62,126 bases of DNA from NCBI RefSeq assembly GCF_022397915.1, contig NZ_JAKEUO010000026.1:1-62126 (forward strand). Direction: 5' to 3'. The notes beneath the pieces were generated by a model, which was not told the DNA's origin, did not search any database, and was given only the letters and a program-made list of their open reading frames with translations. The DNA is from Vibrio sp. Isolate34 (lineage in GTDB: Bacteria; Pseudomonadota; Gammaproteobacteria; Enterobacterales; Vibrionaceae). Shown here in pieces: positions 36,407-46,049 of the stretch. A program made the translations under genes and the position numbers. Position 1 is the stretch's first letter; each line of letters opens with the position of its first letter.

Positions 36407-37445
36407 CGTAGAACATGTCATCTTTAGTTGGACGAGCCGCAACGCGCTCCACCACTTGATCTAACAGTTCGTTTTCTTGAATTTCGTCTGGCTTTTGAGC
36501 CACTTCTTGGCTGTTGATACCCAACTTCTTAAACAACTGCATATCCGTGTCTTCATCAGGGTTTGGCGTCGTCAGTAGCTTACAACCGTAGAAGATAGAG
36601 TTCGCACCTGCCATGAAACACATCGCCTGCATCTGTTCGTTCATGTTCTCACGGCCTGCAGATAAACGAACAGCAGACATTGGCATCATAATACGAGCAA
36701 TCGCAATCAGCTTGATGAAGTCGAAAGACTCAACATCATCGACGTTTTCCATCGGTGTGCCTTTCACTTTTACAAGCATGTTAATTGGCACACTTTCTGG
36801 GTGTACTGGAAGGTTCGCAAGCTCTACCAGAAGGCCTGCGCGGTCATTGGTGCTTTCGCCCATACCGATGATGCCACCAGAACAAATCTTCATTCCGGCA
36901 TCACGCACGTGAGACAACGTGTCTAAACGATCTTGGTAAGTACGAGTGGTAATAATGCTACCGTAGAACTCTGGAGACGTATCAAGGTTATGGTTGTAGT
37001 AATCCAAACCAGCGTCTGCGAGCTCACCTGCTTGATCAGGCGTTAACATGCCCAATGTCATACAGGTTTCTAGGCCCATGCCTTTCACACCTTTGATCAT
37101 GTCAGTTAGGTGAGGCATATCGCGTTCTTTCGGGTTTTTCCATGCCGCGCCCATACAGAAGCGAGTTGAGCCCGCATTCTTGGCTTTTTGCGCCGCATCC
37201 AAAACACGTTCAACTTCCATTAAGCGTTCTTTGTCGACATCCGTTCGGTAGTGAGCACTTTGAGGACAGTACTTACAATCTTCAGGACAAGCACCTGTCT
37301 TTATCGATAAAAGCGTACTCACTTGCACGTGGTTGTGCTCTTGGTACTGTCTATGAACGACTTGAGCTTCAAACATTAAATCCATAAACGGTTTTTCAAG
37401 CAGCGCTGTTACTTCAGCAACTGTCCAGTCATGACGAACTTCCAC
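36393..37445 (-). CDS. bioB: Biotin synthase
   Basis: BioB is the radical-SAM enzyme that inserts sulfur into dethiobiotin. The 350-residue protein has the [4Fe-4S] motif C53-x3-C57-x2-C60 (GACPEDCKYCPQ), further cluster-2 cysteines, and the conserved YYNHNLDTSPEFYG block. It is the first gene of bioBFCD, divergent from bioA across a BirA operator. Confidence 0.97.
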   Translation of the reverse strand: MEVRHDWTVAEVTALLEKPFMDLMFEAQVVHRQYQEHNHVQVSTLLSIKTGACPEDCKYCPQSAHYRTDVDKERLMEVERVLDAAQKAKNAGSTRFCMGAAWKNPKERDMPHLTDMIKGVKGMGLETCMTLGMLTPDQAGELADAGLDYYNHNLDTSPEFYGSIITTRTYQDRLDTLSHVRDAGMKICSGGIIGMGESTNDRAGLLVELANLPVHPESVPINMLVKVKGTPMENVDDVESFDFIKLIAIARIMMPMSAVRLSAGRENMNEQMQAMCFMAGANSIFYGCKLLTTPNPDEDTDMQLFKKLGINSQEVAQKPDEIQENELLDQVVERVAARPTKDDMFYDATV

Positions 37446-37534
37446 GTGTCGATCCTTTTTTATTTTTTTGATGTTACAACTCTGTGTCTAGAGTTTGCAT
37501 TTATGCTTGGCTAGTCTACCGACAAGCTTTAGAC

Positions 37535-37566
37535 TGTCAACACATTGATAATATCAAAAGTTTACA
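37535..37566. promoter_or_regulatory. BirA operator (bioO) between bioB and bioA
   Basis: TGTCAAC and GTTTACA lie 18 bases apart, the same spacing as the half-sites TGTAAAC/GTTTACA of the E. coli bio operator. Each arm is a good or perfect match. The position between divergent bioA and bioB fits joint repression by biotinoyl-AMP-bound BirA. Confidence 0.8.
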
Positions 37567-37605
37567 TCTGGTTATTTTTTAATCACACCAAGAATGGAAG
37601 TTACT

Positions 37606-38889
37606 ATGGATCTCGCCTTTGATCGCCAGCATATCTGGCATCCCTACACATCAACGTTAACACCTCTGACCTGCTACCCAGTTACCAATGCTGACGGTGT
37701 TTACTTAGAATTAGAAGGCGGAAAACGAATTATTGATGGCATGTCGTCTTGGTGGTCAACCATTCACGGCTACAATCATCCAGATCTGAATGCCGCTGCT
37801 CATAGCCAAATAGATAAGGTTTCACACGTTATGTTTGGTGGTATCACCCACCAGCCTGCCATCGATTTATGTAAGAAGCTGCTGAAGCTCGCACCAAGTA
37901 ATCTTGAACATGTGTTCTTGGCCGATTCAGGCTCAGTAGCCGTAGAAGTGAGTCTTAAAATGGCGCTTCAATACTGGCATGCCAAAGGACAACCTCGTTC
38001 GAAGTTCCTCACACTCAGAGATGGCTATCACGGTGATACCTTTGCAGCGATGTCAGTGACCGACCCTGACAACTCGATGCACAGCCTCTACAAAGGCTTT
38101 TTGCCTGAACACATTTTTGCCGATTCACCGAAAACAGGTTTTTGGGAACAATGGGACGCTAACGACATAAACAGCTTCCGTGAAAAGCTCGCAACACATC
38201 ATCAAGAAGTCGCTGCCGTGATCTTAGAGCCGATCGTTCAAGGCGCTGGCGGCATGCGTATCTACCACCCGGAATTCTTGAAACAAGTGCGCTTGCTGTG
38301 TGATGAATTCAACGTATTGTTGATTTTGGATGAGATTGCGACCGGATTTGGCCGTACTGGGAAACTGTTCGCATGTGAACATGCCGACATTCAACCGGAC
38401 ATTCTATGCTTAGGCAAAGCGCTGACTGGTGGCTACATGACCCTTTCAGCAACACTAGCGAGCAAAGAAGTCGCAGACACCGTATGTGGCGGTGAAGCAG
38501 GCTGCTTTATGCACGGTCCAACCTTTATGGGTAACCCATTAGCTTGCGCGGTCGGCGCGGCAAGTTTATCCATCATAGAGCAAAGCCATTGGCAGAGTCA
38601 GACTCAGCAGATTGAACAGCTTTTCTCTGAATTGCTGCCACCTTTACGAGAGCATGCACTGGTTAAAGACGTTCGCTGGTTGGGCGCGATTGGTGTAGTT
38701 GAAACCCTTTCACCTGTCGATATGGAAACCATTCAAGCTCACTTTGTTGAACAAGGCGTTTGGATACGCCCATTTGGCAAGTTGATCTATATGATGCCTC
38801 CTTTCATTAGCAAACCTGAACATATTGAGCAGCTCGTTTCAGCCATTGATAAGGCACTTAGTCGTCCTGATTGTTTCAAAGAGACCTAA
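37606..38889 (+). CDS. bioA: Adenosylmethionine-8-amino-7-oxononanoate aminotransferase
   Basis: BioA makes 7,8-diaminopelargonate with SAM as the amino donor. ATG 37606 (MDLAFDRQHIWHPYTS) follows GGAAG by 5 bases and gives 427 residues, the normal length. Class III aminotransferase marks are GMSSWWSTIHGYNHP, RDGYHGDTFAAMSV, ILDEIATGFGRTG and the PLP lysine in CLGKALTGGYM. Confidence 0.96.
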   Translation: MDLAFDRQHIWHPYTSTLTPLTCYPVTNADGVYLELEGGKRIIDGMSSWWSTIHGYNHPDLNAAAHSQIDKVSHVMFGGITHQPAIDLCKKLLKLAPSNLEHVFLADSGSVAVEVSLKMALQYWHAKGQPRSKFLTLRDGYHGDTFAAMSVTDPDNSMHSLYKGFLPEHIFADSPKTGFWEQWDANDINSFREKLATHHQEVAAVILEPIVQGAGGMRIYHPEFLKQVRLLCDEFNVLLILDEIATGFGRTGKLFACEHADIQPDILCLGKALTGGYMTLSATLASKEVADTVCGGEAGCFMHGPTFMGNPLACAVGAASLSIIEQSHWQSQTQQIEQLFSELLPPLREHALVKDVRWLGAIGVVETLSPVDMETIQAHFVEQGVWIRPFGKLIYMMPPFISKPEHIEQLVSAIDKALSRPDCFKET

Positions 38890-38932
38890 TTGTTTTAAAT
38901 AGATCTTAATGTATTCAATATAAAAATTACCG

Positions 38933-38959
38933 ATTCAGCCTGTAAAAAACAGGCTGAAT
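38933..38959 (+). terminator. Hairpin after bioA, probable terminator
   Basis: ATTCAGCCTGT pairs perfectly with ACAGGCTGAAT around five A residues. The following tract is AT-rich rather than pure T. Confidence 0.65.
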
Positions 38960-39113
38960 TATTAAAATTAAGCCTCTGTTTAAGAAGGGATTTATTAAGA
39001 AGATAATCACAATTCTTATTTACCCTCTCGACAAAAATAAATTCAAAAATTGTATTAGCGGCTGAATAAAATGTCGTCATAGAATGCGGGACTTTTCATC
39101 GCTCGCTAACTTT

Positions 39114-40500
39114 ATGAAGACCCTGTTTCTCCTATTAATCGCTCTAACTGCACTCTCTTTTTCCAGTACAGCCGAAGAAACCACATTAAGTGCAGCCCAG
39201 CATAGCTATATCCAAAATAAACAGAAGCTAATCATTGCGAAACCTATGTACCTGTTTAATCAAGTTTGGGAAGACTTTGTCGTCAAATCGCAATCAAGAC
39301 ACGTGCGATAGCGTCCAAGGTATGCTTAGGAATTACTTAAATGTAGAAGTGGAAGTAAAAGAGTACTTCTCTTCAAGAGCCTTGTTATCTGCGATTGCTA
39401 GCGGTGAAGCTGACTTAACCATTGGCTTTGCGGAAACACACAGAAGAGCTGAACAATTTGAGTTTTCAGACAGCTTATATGACATTCAAAATGTGTATTG
39501 GTACAGAGACGATGTCGCTAAGAATACGCCGCACGACCAATTAAAATGGGTATGCATTAAAAGTTCACTGTTCTGCCAACTGCTCAATCTGCAAGGGGTG
39601 TCTGACCAACAGATCGCTCGTGCGTTTCAACCTTTCGCACAAGGCGACCGCAGCATTAGTCGACGCTAAGGTGGCACAGGACTGGGAATTACGGTGGTCC
39701 AACGCCTAGTCAACATGATGAACGGTGACCTAAAAATTGAAAGCAAGTTGGGGCTAGGCACTAAGGTTTCGGTGAGCTTACCAATTAAAGGAACAGCGAG
39801 CCCAATTAAAGTGGTTACACCGATGTACTCTGAAGACAGAGAGATCTTGGCGTGGCTTAAAGCTTGGAAAATCGATAATCAGATGAACGATTACAGTCAG
39901 GAAATTGAGCGCTCTACACAATGGCAGAACCTGTATCCAGATCTATTGCTGAGCGATATCACAGCTCAAGGCAAAAGCGTGACTCATACTCCGGCGTCAG
40001 AGTACCACTTTACCGGAACCGCGCTTATCGCCGATGACGACCCAATCAACCGCTTATTGTTTGCAAAACAGCTTAAGCGCTTTGGTTTAAAGACGGTCAT
40101 AGTAAAAGACGGCCAAGAAGCGATGGAAGAATTAGAAAACAGCGAAACACTCGTCGATATCATCATCACCGATTGCCATATGCCGAACATGGATGGCTAT
40201 CAATTGACAGAGAAGATTCGTTCACTCGACAAGCTGAAACACTTGCCAATTATTGGCTGTACAGCCGAAGACTCGAAGCTGGTTATTGAGAAGGCTGAAC
40301 GTGTGGGTATGGATCAAGTGATCTACAAGCCTTATTCGTTTGAAGAGCTCGCATGTGCGATTGAAGAGTTAATGCCCTAACAAGCAGTAGAAACGATCCA
40401 AGCTGAACAATCTTGGGCACAGAATTACAGCCCAGAAGAACAGCTTCAAATCGCGACCGTTATTTTGGATTCGTTCGGCTCAGACAAAGCGATGTTGCTA
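39114..40500 (+). pseudogene. Decayed VieS-like hybrid sensor histidine kinase
   Basis: The remains of a large periplasmic-sensor hybrid kinase. A signal peptide (MKTLFLLLIALTALSFSS) leads into a solute-binding-type sensor domain. The frame shifts near 39290, then continues through NYLNVEVEVKEYF and ASGEADLTIGF. Around 39590-39605 the sequence jumps directly to the end of the HATPase domain (VSDQQIARAFQPFAQGD). The second part of the sensor, the membrane helix, the HisKA phospho-His domain and the N box are therefore missing. SISRR is followed by TAA (39667) where the family has Tyr before GGTGLGI. A receiver domain (DIIITDCHMPNMDG) follows, a second TAA lies at 40378, and then comes an HPt-like fragment. 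The VieS identity rests on architecture and neighbours. Confidence 0.75.
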
Positions 40501-41371
40501 GAGCCTAATCCAAACATTAAAGCGATACCGAAGCCGGTCGATGAAACGCATATCCAGCGTTTGTTGTCGTCGTATAAACGAATCCAAACCGCTAAGTCTA
40601 TTCTGCCGACCGAAGTTAAGTTAGATGAACAGCAGACCATTGAAGCCTTTGAAAATGAATGGTTCACCGATGCTTATCAGACGCAACATGACGTTGAACA
40701 ATCGACATTGGTGGGTGTTGAGGTACTTGCTCGCATCATGCATCCAGAATTAGGGTTGCTCACACCTTTCCATTTCATGGACACATTGCGTCAACTTGGA
40801 CTGATGGATCGACTTTTCTTCACCGTGCTTGAGCTGGCTCTGAAAGATATCTCGTCGATGCGTAAGCCGATCCACTTTGCGATCAATATTGAACAATCAA
40901 CATTGAAGCTTGAGATTGCCGACCAAGTCGCAAGCTTATGTGACAAATACAAAATTGATCCGTCACTGCTGACACTAGAAATTACAGAGCACGAAACGAT
41001 CCTACTGGATCCGCATTGTTATAAGAACATCGCAAAACTCAGCATGTTGGGCGTTGGATTGTCAGTTGATGATTTCGGGACGGGTTATGCGTCTTTGTCT
41101 CAGTTGTCTAGTTTACTGTTTACTGTTTACTGAGCTAAAAGTAGATCGCAGTTTTGTAAACAACATTAGCGAAAACAAAAAGAATCAGATTCTAACGAAA
41201 GCTTGCATCAATTTGGCAGAAAACCTTGGCCTTTCTTGTATTGTCGAAGGTGTAGAACAGCAGTAAGACCTTGAATACTTAAAAACAATTGGCATGACCA
41301 AATATCAAGGTTTTATTACTTCAAAGCCTGCAAGCTTTTCGGAATTCACGTTAGTAAATAATTTAAAATAA
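40501..41371 (+). pseudogene. Decayed VieA-like response regulator with EAL domain
   Basis: In the same frame as the kinase remnant, the sequence continues into the last third of a receiver domain (IPKPVDETHIQRLL). The phospho-acceptor Asp region is absent, which points to a fusion deletion. An EAL c-di-GMP phosphodiesterase domain follows with EVLARI, NIEQSTL, LEITEHE and DDFGTGYASL. A third copy of TTTACTG (41112-41132) shifts the frame. The rest (ELKVDRSFV, then EGVEQQ, a TAA at 41264, and DLEYLKTIG) is readable only in the new frame. The natural stop at 41369 is 2 bases before the vieB-like ATG. V. cholerae VieA carries a C-terminal helix-turn-helix domain, which is not seen here. Confidence 0.75.
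41112..41132 (+). repeat. Three tandem copies of TTTACTG that shift the frame
   Basis: With two copies the reading would be SLLFTELKVDRSF, the normal EAL sequence. The third 7-bp copy gives a TGA stop. Confidence 0.9.
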
Positions 41372-41373
41372 AC

Positions 41374-43050
41374 ATGAAATTAACTCAATTAAATGCACTT
41401 ATCGTTGATGACTCAGCGATAGTGCTATCAACTATTCGCAATATGTTGGTTCATATTGGCTTCTCAGAGCGTTTGATTTCAATTGCTAAGTCACCTCGTA
41501 TAGCAATAGCTCTCACAAGCGACACAACCTTTGATGTGATCATTTGCGATTATAACTTTGGCAACACCATCAACGGCAAACAGCTATTTGAAGAGTTGAA
41601 GCAATCCAAAAGATTAAAAGACGACGGGATATTTATTCTTGTGACCGGCGAAAACTCGGCTTTATCGATCCGCCCTATCTTAGAGCTTCGACCAGATAAC
41701 TACCTATTAAAGCCGTTCAACCGCGAAACGTTGAAGCAACGTATTACCAGTTCTCTAAAAAAGAAGCTGGTGTTGCAGAATATCTATAAGGCTGAAAGTG
41801 AAAACAACTACCAAGCGGGCTTAGAGTTCTGCGAAGAGTTAATCGCATCCCATCCAGAATATTTCACGACGATTCAACAGTTTCGTCGAAGTTTTCTATC
41901 GAAACTTGAGCTCTACGACGAAGCTCAGCGTGTTTATGAAAAAGCGCTTGATGAAGGCCGTTTCGATTGGCCTCAAGTCGGACTGGCGAACAGTCTAGCG
42001 AACTTAGGTCAGCTTAATAAAGCACAACGCATGATCGAAAGCTTGATTGATTCAGCGCCCACCAGCACCTTGTATCGAGATCAAGGAGGCCACTTAGCTC
42101 AGGTCAACTTGATCAGCAATAAAATTCCTGCAGCGATTACACACTTTAAGTTGGCAAGCGAACTGACCCCTGGAAATTCAGAGCGAGAGTTGGCAATCGC
42201 TAATCTATGCTTGTCGGTGAATGACTCGAGAACTGCGCTGCTTCACTATCAAAACTACGTGCAGATCAACAGAGACACCTTCCGTGACAACTTGTACATG
42301 AAGTTGAATCATATTCGTTTCTTGCTCTATTGCGCGTCTGATGACATTGATAAACAAACGAATTTGGATCAGGTCAATTACCTGATTTCTAAGATCCCGA
42401 CCGAGGCAAGAGCTAGGCTTCAAACGGACTTAGCGCTTATCGCGGCTCACATTGCAATGGAATCCAAGCAATATCAAAAGGCGGTGACTATTTTGACCGC
42501 ACTGCACGACAAGAATGACTTCAATGCATTCCCAGTGATTTATCACCACGCATGGTTGTTGGACAGAATGAATTGTGAGAACGAATTTAAAGTCGCAGAG
42601 AATCGCTGCGGCAGGTTGATCATCAAAACAGCAAACGAAACCGTTCTTTCGAGTCAGATGACGATGTATGCTGAGATGAAAAATCGCAACACAGAAAAAA
42701 TGACATGGCTTAAAGGGAAGAACATCAGTATTAAGCAAGGCCAATCAGACTATAAATTGGTGCTCTTGGCTTACTTAGACATTCATAAGCGCTGCCCGAT
42801 GATCAAAAATGTCTGTATGAACATCGTAAAACTGCTTTCTGTGATTTGGCCAGATTCTATGGGTGCTAAGCAAGGGCTCACTATCATCAAGCAATGTGAT
42901 GAAGTGATCACCCAGCTTTATACCATTGATGAGCTGACAAAAAACAACTATCAAAGCTATTACCGAAAAGCGCTATTAGCCTGTAAACAAGCCGATCTAG
43001 TATGTAAGCAAGCAGATACTGCTGCTAAAGCCAGCTTCTCTTTTATGTAG
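41374..43050 (+). CDS. VieB-like response regulator with TPR-type repeats
   Basis: The 558-residue protein has an N-terminal receiver domain (about 4-125). It keeps the acidic pair D12/D13, phospho-Asp D59 (DVIICDYNFG), T91 and K113 (YLLKPFN), so it should be phosphorylatable. Residues about 130-330 form helical TPR-like repeats (AQRVYEKALDEGRFDW, AITHFKLASELTPGN). The remainder is helical without a known output domain. This architecture and the position after vieS/vieA-like genes match VieB, which in V. cholerae acts as an inhibitor of the VieS-VieA relay. The frame is intact although its partners are broken. No good ribosome site precedes the ATG, so it was probably coupled to translation of the upstream gene. 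Confidence 0.72.
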   Translation: MKLTQLNALIVDDSAIVLSTIRNMLVHIGFSERLISIAKSPRIAIALTSDTTFDVIICDYNFGNTINGKQLFEELKQSKRLKDDGIFILVTGENSALSIRPILELRPDNYLLKPFNRETLKQRITSSLKKKLVLQNIYKAESENNYQAGLEFCEELIASHPEYFTTIQQFRRSFLSKLELYDEAQRVYEKALDEGRFDWPQVGLANSLANLGQLNKAQRMIESLIDSAPTSTLYRDQGGHLAQVNLISNKIPAAITHFKLASELTPGNSERELAIANLCLSVNDSRTALLHYQNYVQINRDTFRDNLYMKLNHIRFLLYCASDDIDKQTNLDQVNYLISKIPTEARARLQTDLALIAAHIAMESKQYQKAVTILTALHDKNDFNAFPVIYHHAWLLDRMNCENEFKVAENRCGRLIIKTANETVLSSQMTMYAEMKNRNTEKMTWLKGKNISIKQGQSDYKLVLLAYLDIHKRCPMIKNVCMNIVKLLSVIWPDSMGAKQGLTIIKQCDEVITQLYTIDELTKNNYQSYYRKALLACKQADLVCKQADTAAKASFSFM

Positions 43051-43112
43051 AGGTTCTTTGAATTTACTTCCCTATCGGGCTACCGCATACAAAAAATAAC
43101 TGCCACATACAA

Positions 43113-43143
43113 AAAAGGCTTTGCCATTACAGCAAAGCCTTTT
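43113..43143. terminator. Terminator between vieB-like gene and serS
   Basis: AAAAGGCTTTGC pairs with GCAAAGCCTTTT around a 7-base loop. It serves both convergent genes. Confidence 0.88.
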
Positions 43144-43180
43144 AAATCATCTATTTCACGCGAGGCGCTAAATAATTAGA

Positions 43181-44488
43181 TTAACCGATGTGCGTTACGC
43201 CGCCCATGTATGGCTGAAGTACTGCTGGGATAGCAATACGGCCATCAGCTTCTTGGTTGTTCTCAAGAATAGCAACCATAGTACGACCTACAGCAAGACC
43301 AGAACCGTTTAGTGTGTGTACAAGTTCAGGTTTCTTTTCGCCTTTACGACGGAAACGAGCTTGCATACGACGCGCTTGGAAATCCCACATGTTTGAACAA
43401 GAAGAGATTTCACGGTAAGTCTCTTGTGCTGGAACCCATACTTCTAAGTCGTAAGTTTTCGCAGAACCGAAGCCCATGTCGCCCGTACATAGAATCACTT
43501 TACGGTAAGGAAGCTCTAGAAGTTGAAGTACTTTCTCAGCGTGACCGGTTAGCTCTTCAAGAGCTGCCATAGAGTCTTCTGGTTTAGTGATTTGTACTAG
43601 TTCAACTTTGTCGAATTGGTGCATACGGATAAGACCACGAGTGTCACGACCGTAAGAACCTGCTTCAGAACGGAAACATGGTGTGTGAGCTGTCATCTTA
43701 AGTGGCAGTTCAGCTTCATCAGTAATCGTGTCACGAACCATGTTCGTTACCGGTACTTCTGCAGTTGGGATAAGCGATAGAGTCTTAAGAGGTACGTCAC
43801 TTACTTGCTCAGTTAGCGGGCTTGTGTGGAACAAGTCTTCGCCGAACTTAGGAAGTTGACCAGTACCGTATAGGCTATCGTGGTTCACTAGGTACGGTAC
43901 GTACATTTCTGTGTAGCCGTGCTCATCAGTGTGAAGATCCAGCATGAACTGAGCAATAGCACGGTGTAGACGTGCAAATTTGCCTTTCATCACGATGAAA
44001 CGAGAACCAGAGATTTTAACTGCGCTAGCAAAATCAAGACCGCCAGACATTTCGCCTAGGTCAACGTGATCTTTTACTTCGAAGTCGTAAGTCTTAGGTT
44101 GGCCCCAACGAGAAACTTCTACGTTATCGTCTTCATCTTTACCATCTGGTACTTCTGCGTCAGGAAGGTTAGGAATAGACATTGTGATCGTTTCTAGCTC
44201 AGATTGAAGGTCAGCCAATGCTACTTTAGCTTGGTCTAGTTCTGCGCCTAAGTTGCCTACTTCTGCAAGGATACGCTCAGCTTCTTCATGGTCGCCTTTT
44301 GCTTTCGCTTGACCAATGGACTTCGATCGAGAGTTACGTAACGCTTGCAGCTCTTCAGTTTTCATCTGAAGGGACTTACGTTTTTCTTCAAGTTCACGAA
44401 TTGTCTCTACATCAAGGGTGAAGCCTCGACGTGCTAATTTTGCCGCTGTTTCATCCAGCTCAGCTCGAAGTAATTTAGAATCCAGCAT
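43181..44488 (-). CDS. serS: Serine--tRNA ligase
   Basis: A class II synthetase that charges tRNA-Ser and tRNA-Sec. The 435-residue protein has an N-terminal coiled-coil arm (about 28-105) that reads the tRNA variable arm. The class II motifs follow: motif 2 with PCFRSEAGSYGRDTRGLIRMHQFDKVEL and motif 3 with NGSGLAVGRTMVAILEN. It is followed upstream by rarA, lolA and ftsK on the same strand, as in E. coli. Confidence 0.97.
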   Translation of the reverse strand: MLDSKLLRAELDETAAKLARRGFTLDVETIRELEEKRKSLQMKTEELQALRNSRSKSIGQAKAKGDHEEAERILAEVGNLGAELDQAKVALADLQSELETITMSIPNLPDAEVPDGKDEDDNVEVSRWGQPKTYDFEVKDHVDLGEMSGGLDFASAVKISGSRFIVMKGKFARLHRAIAQFMLDLHTDEHGYTEMYVPYLVNHDSLYGTGQLPKFGEDLFHTSPLTEQVSDVPLKTLSLIPTAEVPVTNMVRDTITDEAELPLKMTAHTPCFRSEAGSYGRDTRGLIRMHQFDKVELVQITKPEDSMAALEELTGHAEKVLQLLELPYRKVILCTGDMGFGSAKTYDLEVWVPAQETYREISSCSNMWDFQARRMQARFRRKGEKKPELVHTLNGSGLAVGRTMVAILENNQEADGRIAIPAVLQPYMGGVTHIG

Positions 44489-44630
44489 TGCTAATCCTAT
44501 GCTTTAGTTATTTGAATATTCAGTAGTTTGCTACTGAATCACTGCTAAACCCCTAAAACTGGTGCTATTTCGACCAACTTTTAACGATTTAATATAAATT
44601 TTATGACTAGGTAACGATATCCAAAAAAGA

Positions 44631-45986
44631 CTACTTTTCATAGCGTTTTTGTGGGCTTTTTGCGTCCAAATCCGCCAGATAATCTAGCTTCTCGCCAATT
44701 TTGGTCTCTAAGCCTCGTTTTGTTGGGAAATAGTATTGTTTCTCTCCCATTTCAGGAGGCAGATACTTTTCGCCAGCCGCGTAGGCACCCGGTTCGTCAT
44801 GAGCATAACGGTATTCTTGTCCGTAGCCCATGTCCTTCATCAAAGTTGTCGGCGCATTTCGTAAATGATGAGGCACTTCATACTCAGGAAGATTATGTGC
44901 ATCGGTTAACGCTTGCTTCCAAGCGGTGTAAACGGCATTACTCTTTGGTGCACACGCTAAATAAACAACCGCTTGAGCAATCGCGCGTTCCCCTTCAGCA
45001 GGGCCAATGCGAGTGAAGCAATCCCAAGCAGACATCGCGACCTGCATCGCCCTTGGGTCGGCGTTACCAATATCTTCAGAAGCGATCGCCAGTAAACGCC
45101 TTACGATATACAGAGGGTCACAACCCGCGGCAATCATTCGCGCCGACCAATACAGCGCCGCATCAGGGTTCGAACCACGAATCGACTTATGAACCGCAGA
45201 GATTAGGTCGTACCAAATATCGCCCTTATTATCGAAACGAGCGACCTTCTCACCTGCCACTTCAGCGAGCAACTGCAGCGTTATCGCTTTCTCACCTTTA
45301 TCGTTATCTTCTGCCATGTCGTACAGCAGCTCAAGGTAATTGAGCGACATGCGTGCATCACCGTTTACCAACTCAGCGAGACGGTCTAAGACGTTATCAG
45401 CGAAGTCGGCAGACACATCACCCAATCCACGCTGTTTATCTTCAATCGCTTGGCGAATAACAAGGGAGATATCGTCAGTATTGAGAGAAGTCAGTTTGTA
45501 GACACGCGCACGTGACAACAAAGCGTTGTTCAATTCAAAAGAAGGGTTTTCTGTAGTCGCGCCGATAAAGGTGACCGTGCCATCTTCAATATGAGGAAGA
45601 AAGGCATCTTGCTGGCTCTTATTGAAGCGATGGACTTCGTCCACAAACAGAATCGTTCTGCGTCCTGCTTGTTTGTTTTCTCGGGCTTTCTCAATGGCGA
45701 TACGAATGTCTTTCACACCCGATGTTACCGCTGATACGCGCTCCACTTCTGCACTGGCGTAATTTGCAGCCACTTCCGCCAACGTGGTTTTACCGGTACC
45801 CGGAGGCCCCCATAAAATCATGGAGTGAATATGGCCCGCTTCCAACGCTCTGCGAAGTGGTTTACCTGGACCCAATATATGCTGCTGACCGATGTACTGT
45901 TCAATAGTTTCAGGTCTCATACGAGCAGCAAGGGGACGAAAATCTTCGTCCCCTGCAAAATCTAAGCTGTAATTACTCAATTGCAA
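44631..45986 (-). CDS. rarA: Replication-associated recombination protein A (AAA+ ATPase)
   Basis: RarA (MgsA) is a clamp-loader-like ATPase that acts at stalled forks. The 451-residue protein starts with the RarA region FRPLAARMRPETIEQYIGQQHILG. It has Walker A GPPGTGKTT, Walker B ILFVDEVHRF and sensor 1 GATTENPSFELN, followed by the tetramerisation domain. It lies between serS (142-base gap) and lolA. Confidence 0.96.
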   Translation of the reverse strand: MQLSNYSLDFAGDEDFRPLAARMRPETIEQYIGQQHILGPGKPLRRALEAGHIHSMILWGPPGTGKTTLAEVAANYASAEVERVSAVTSGVKDIRIAIEKARENKQAGRRTILFVDEVHRFNKSQQDAFLPHIEDGTVTFIGATTENPSFELNNALLSRARVYKLTSLNTDDISLVIRQAIEDKQRGLGDVSADFADNVLDRLAELVNGDARMSLNYLELLYDMAEDNDKGEKAITLQLLAEVAGEKVARFDNKGDIWYDLISAVHKSIRGSNPDAALYWSARMIAAGCDPLYIVRRLLAIASEDIGNADPRAMQVAMSAWDCFTRIGPAEGERAIAQAVVYLACAPKSNAVYTAWKQALTDAHNLPEYEVPHHLRNAPTTLMKDMGYGQEYRYAHDEPGAYAAGEKYLPPEMGEKQYYFPTKRGLETKIGEKLDYLADLDAKSPQKRYEK

Positions 45987-46049
45987 TCTCTTGATACGTT
46001 GATGGCATCATGCCTATCGACTTACGACCAAACGATCTGCCTGTTTGGA

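Noticed and set aside
45007..45343. Open frames opposite rarA
   Set aside because: They lie fully antisense to a conserved AAA+ gene and have no coding features of their own.
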